Of a stretch of 64,000 bases of DNA, positions 60,301 through 64,000 are shown piece after piece; position 1 is the stretch's first letter; every line of letters begins with the position of its first letter. The DNA lies in assembly GCA_023678885.1 (NCBI GenBank), contig CM042983.1, forward strand, positions 24,534,279-24,598,278, given 5' to 3'. The notes beneath the pieces are model-generated. The model had not been told where the DNA came from. It did no database searches and was given only the letters and a program-made list of their open reading frames with translations. The DNA is from Pogostemon cablin (Eukaryota > Streptophyta > Magnoliopsida > Lamiales > Lamiaceae). Both the position numbers and the translations under genes were made by a program.

Positions 60301-62971
60301 TTATAGCAATATGTGATAGATATACAATGTTTTACCTTCATCTCTTCAATGAAGGAAGGAAAACCTCCAATGGACATGAAAGTCATGAATCCTGTTACAA
60401 AGCCTCCGCAAGCTCCTCTGGCCAATATTGCACTATAACCTGTGCCCACGTCGTAGAATAGAGTTCCGACACATATAGATACGATGATGTATATTACTAT
60501 ACGAGACCAGTAGTATCCTACGTCTCTAGACATATTCAAGAATGATCTCTTTGTTAGTGTCGACAGCTGCTTCCACCAACTTGCATGGCTTCCTTTAATT
60601 GTTTCAAGCTCCAATCCTTGCTGCAAAATTATCATTAAACTGTTAGATTGTTTTTTGGCCTCTTCTTATGCGACGAAGAGATGAATCAAAGCTGTAACAC
60701 CAGGGAGGCTTACAAGGATTGCAAATTCTTGAACTTTCAATCTTGCATTTTTAGCATACTCTGAATGCTTGTATTTTTCAATAAGTATTGATTTGATATC
60801 TGCTGTTGCCAGATTCATCAGAGGATCCGATGTTATTATGTTTGTTTCCTGTCATTGAGAAATAACTAATGTAACTTAGAGTGAGGAGAAAAATATGCGT
60901 TTTAATCCACTTATTATGTGCATGCAGGGACATGTTACACGAGATTGTCTGTGACACTTTTTAATCCACATATTATGTGTATGCAGAGACATGAGAAACA
61001 TGTTACACGAGATAGTCTGTACACTTTTAGTACTCCCTCCGTCCCGCAAAAATTGACACTTTTTTTTGTTTAGCACGAGATTAAGGAGTATAATAATTTA
61101 ATGAATAGTGAAGTAAGAGAAATAATATTTAATGTGTAGTGGGTAGTTGTATTAGAGGTGGATGTGGGCCAGGAGTATAAATTAATTATTTTTGAGTGGG
61201 TCCCATGTACTAAAAAGGAAATATGTTAACTTCTATGGAACGGAGGGAGTACTATTTTTTTATTTGAGATCACCTCTTCCACACCCCTATTGCATCCTCT
61301 GTTCCATGGGGTTGGAGTGTGACACATCACCTATTTTTCACTTGGGTGATGTAAAAAATAGGTGATGTGTCCACACTCCAACCCCATTGAATAAAGGATG
61401 AAATAGGGTGTGGAACAGTGAAATCAAGCTGCTATTTTTCGTGTTACTGGTTATATATATGAGCAACACGTAAGGATTTTAGATTTTATCCCCTTCACAC
61501 GTGAGATGATACACTGGGGATTGAACAATTGTAGTCATCCCAAAGCTTATAACAAATTTGGATATATATGGCTAGGAATGTGTTATATGACCACCTTATT
61601 TAAAAGTTTAAGTTTATAGAAAGGAGGGTCGTTTAATATTTAATCAAATCACTCTAACAGAAGGACTCATACCCGGTGTCTTTGTGAACCTCTCAATGCA
61701 GCAGTGACGATGTCAAAGTCCGAGTTAACACACCGCAAGAAATGATCAGAAGGATTTCTCCGACTCGGACAGGGGAACCCTGCTTCGGCGAAAAACTGAA
61801 AAGCCAGACGAGTTAGACTGAGATTCATCAGATCACTAAAAAAAAAACAGCACACAAAGGTAGTAGCAATTAAGATATATATATGCAATGACCTTTATTG
61901 CTGTCTTTGCTTGTCCAAAGTAAACAGTTTCACCCCCAGACAGCAGAAAGAGGTCATCAAACAGGGCAAACACCTCACTGCTTGGTTGATGGATAGAGGA
62001 GATGACAGTTCTTCCATCCCTTGCAAGATTCTTGATGGCTTGTATGACGAAGAAGGAGGATGCGCTGTCGAGCCCTGTGGTGGGCTCGTCGAGAAACAGA
62101 ATGCGTGGGCGGACAAGGATTTCGAGGGCGATGCTTAGTCTTTTCTTTTCGCCGCCGCTGATGCCTCTCATCTGCCAGTTTCCTATCTGTCTATCTGCAC
62201 ATTCTTGGAGGCCCACTTCCATGATGGTTCCCTCTATGATGTCCCTCACCTCATGCTTGCTCATGGATGATGGAAGCCTCAAATGTGCTGAGTAGGTTAG
62301 AGTTTCTCTCACTGTCAGTGTCCCTAACAGCACATCTTCTTGTGTCACATAAGCCTGCATCATCATTGATATATATGCGGACAACAAAATCTTGAATTAA
62401 TTAACTTATTTGAATGTTTGTTCGGATTGAATTTCCTATTACACATTTGTTTCATAATATAAAAAAACTATATTTTAAGAGGATGTTTGTTTTAGGTTTA
62501 AGTTTTTAATAAACAAGTAAATAGTGTTATTTTATGTTTGTTATATTTGTTTTGGGTTCAAGTTGGATAGGATCATGACACGTGTCAATTATTTAGAACG
62601 TGGAATATAACATTGGAATACAAAATGAAACACTATGTTGGAATAGGTGATCCGATGCATATTTAGTCACTCTAGTATGGATCAAACACTAGTTTTTCCA
62701 TGCCAAAATGGTGTAGCATCTCATATATTACACCTTCGGATGTGCAACACGTATGAACGAAAGTGATTTGTTCATATAACTAATGACACAAGAAATGTGT
62801 ATGAAAATGAAAAGAAAATCCCGTAGTCTATTATGCATGTACTATATATATACATATATGTTATGTATGCGTGGAGAGATAAGGAACTTACAACAACACC
62901 ATAGTCGAGCCTCCGCTTCTTACCATTAAGAAGAATATCTCCCATCATAACCACGTTTCTTGATAATCTAC
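57332..62971 (-). CDS. ABCG12/15-like: ABCG half-transporter, ABCG11/12/13/15 clade; 5' end outside window
   Basis: Visible exons (minus strand): 62971-62892, 62354-61893, 61795-61673, 60848-60714, 60620-60336, 59780-59511, 58605-58498, 57679-57332. All introns are GT...AG and phases agree, giving 602 codons; about 95 N-terminal residues with Walker A lie beyond 64000. Motifs: Q-loop region AYVTQEDVLLGTLTVRETL, signature GISGGEKKRLSIA, Walker B RILFLDEPTTGLDSAS, H-loop SSIHQPSSEVF, then NPSDHFLRCVNSDFD. The ABC2 membrane domain starts with WWKQLSTLTKRSFLNMSRDV and includes FMTFMSIGGFPSFIEEMK, ERLNGYYGVAAFILSN and FFRLLPDLPKPIWRYP. It ends LSSQEGLTSPI. The order nucleotide-binding then membrane domain defines a half-size ABCG protein that must dimerise at the plasma membrane. 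Clade members export wax and cutin precursors. The gene appears intact. Confidence 0.93.
57930..58217. mobile_element. Stowaway MITE in the last ABCG intron
   Basis: TTTCCTCCGTCCCACG to CCAACGGAGGGAG, flanked by TA. Interior differs from the GTGGATTAAGGAG subfamily. Confidence 0.8.
58856..59128. mobile_element. Stowaway MITE in an ABCG intron
   Basis: CTCCCTCCGTCCCAAC to GAGACGGAGGGAG with TA flanks. Contains a second GGTCCGTCCCAATTTCAACT block just inside the left end. Confidence 0.88.
61033..61249. mobile_element. Stowaway MITE in an ABCG intron
   Basis: CTCCCTCCGTCCCGC to GGAACGGAGGGAG with TA flanks; core GAGATTAAGGAGTATAATAA. Confidence 0.9.
61277..61416. repeat. Foldback-like inverted repeat in an ABCG intron
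   Basis: Two arms of about 62 bp (61277-61338 and 61353-61416) are near-perfect inverse copies: TTCCACACCCCTATTGCATC... and, in reverse, GTTCCACACCCTATTTCATC.... The loop is about 14 bases (ACTTGGGTGATGT). Could form a hairpin in the pre-mRNA. Confidence 0.88.
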
Positions 62972-63254
62972 CTGAGCCCCACGTTCACATATATACATTT
63001 ATATTAGAGATGAATCACAACACTTGCATTTTAGTGTATGAAAATTGAGTTTAAATATAATTAGTTATGTGAACTCAAGTACATATTATATATCCACAAG
63101 TTTAATTAATATTTATTTGTAAGGTTTAGAACATTTAAGGTATAATTATCTTTATAATTTTTAAATAAAAGAATTTACATGTGAAATATTTAACACGAGA
63201 GTCATCACTCATAAAATCTTTTATGGGTTCGTTTATCATAGGAATAATTAATTA

Positions 63255-63501
63255 CTCCTTCCATCTTGAAGAAGTTATCATTTTTTTTACAGAAATTAAG
63301 GAGTATAATAATTTAATGTAAAATGTAGTAAGAAAAATAATATTTTAATATATAGTGGTTAGTTGTATTAAATGTGTTTGTGGGCCATGAGAATAAATTA
63401 ATTATTTTTTGGGTGGTCCATGTACTAAAAAGGAAATGTGTCAACCTCTATGGGATAAACCAAAAAAAGAAAGTGTGTCAACTTCTATAGAACAGAGGGA
63501 G
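63255..63501. mobile_element. Stowaway MITE
   Basis: CTCCTTCCATCTTGAAG to ATAGAACAGAGGGAG, flanked by TA; more eroded ends than its sister copies. Confidence 0.75.
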
Positions 63502-63724
63502 TACTATTTTATTCTTAATAAGGGTATTTCCTCTATCCCACAATAATGTTATGTATTTCCAATCTGAGCATCCAATAAAGATTTAGAGAGCAACTTGGGT
63601 AGAACCGATTCCACCAAATGAATTGTAGAACCTTTGTTCCCCACCTCTTCCTAATTACTATAATTAATTAATATGTGGTCCCCTTACAATTAATATTATT
63701 TTTTATTTTTTAATTTTATTATAT

Positions 63725-64000
63725 TTAAAAGATCATTATACCCTAAAACCATAAACCTAAAAGTAAAATATACCCTAAACAACAAGGGTAAAATTACAAT
63801 TATACCACAAACCTTAAACCTTAGAAATAAAATATACCCTAAACTACGAGCGTGAAATTACAATTATACCCTAAACCTTAAACCCTTGGGGTAAAGTATA
63901 CCCTAAACCACAAGGGTGAAATTACAATTATACCTTAAATCCTAGGGGTGAAATATACCCTAAATTACAAGGGTGAAATTACAATTATACCCTAAATCCT
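63725..64000. repeat. About 64-bp tandem repeat with CCCTAAA words
   Basis: GTGAAATTACAATTATACCC recurs near 63791, 63854, 63918 and 63974 (about 57-64 bp apart), alternating with ATACCCTAAAC...AAGGG. Runs to the end of the window. Confidence 0.75.

Larger units (their letters stand above)
62972..64000. other. ABCG intron running off the window
   Basis: AT-rich, upstream of the exon ending the visible gene. It holds a Stowaway MITE and a CCCTAAA-rich tandem repeat. No upstream exon with the Walker A motif is seen up to 64000. Confidence 0.6.

Noticed and set aside
61911..62295. Plus-strand open frames opposite the ABCG nucleotide-binding exon
   Set aside because: Shadows of the exon carrying the signature and Walker B motifs on the minus strand.

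Overview
The window is nuclear DNA of a flowering plant. The evidence is two intron-rich genes with plant homologues (a RAD7-like leucine-rich-repeat protein and an ABCG half-transporter of the cuticle-lipid clade), very AT-rich intergenic DNA, and dense nested plant-type transposons (Tat-lineage Ty3/gypsy element, Stowaway and hAT MITEs, a Mutator-like MITE). The style fits a eudicot, perhaps an asterid, but I cannot name a species.

Layout. 0.2-2.9 kb: a tandem array of a 317-bp unit, nine copies, rich in TGGGCC/GGCCCA. 3.2-8.2 kb: a decayed minus-strand DUF1985 + Ulp1 (C48 peptidase) gene of the transposon-borne type, split by an LTR-retroelement fragment. 9.6-11.5 kb: a complete 1.95-kb non-autonomous LTR element with an exact target duplication. 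13.0-18.5 kb: MITEs plus plus-strand pseudogene fragments of a crooked-neck-like splicing factor and a MATE transporter. 19.0-22.4 kb: a terminal-inverted-repeat element carrying a broken DUF4283/zinc-knuckle gene, with four direct repeats at its left end. 24.1-30.2 kb: a nest of elements ending in GAGACCGTCTCAC and filled with AAAGTGATAA repeats, plus two further element types. 30.2-47.4 kb: a small MITE that received a Stowaway-in-Stowaway pair and then a 16.3-kb retrotransposon.

The 16.3-kb element (31,036-47,355) reads gag-protease-RT-RNase H-second RNase H-integrase on the minus strand and is broken by frameshifts and stops. Between integrase and the 3' LTR lie two separate plus-strand (antisense) intron-containing genes. 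Both look like the 'putative gypsy type transposon' domain followed by acidic and coiled-coil tails. This tandem antisense pair is the most unusual object in the window.

47.4-63 kb is the genic part. The RAD7-like gene (plus strand, six coding exons that join in phase to 915 codons) begins under 500 bp from the retrotransposon. Converging on it from the right is the minus-strand ABCG gene: eight exons are visible, and its 5' end with the Walker A motif lies beyond the window. The ABCG introns carry at least four Stowaway MITEs. The intergenic space between the two genes holds a Mutator-like MITE with a second MITE nested inside and a GACCGAG minisatellite.
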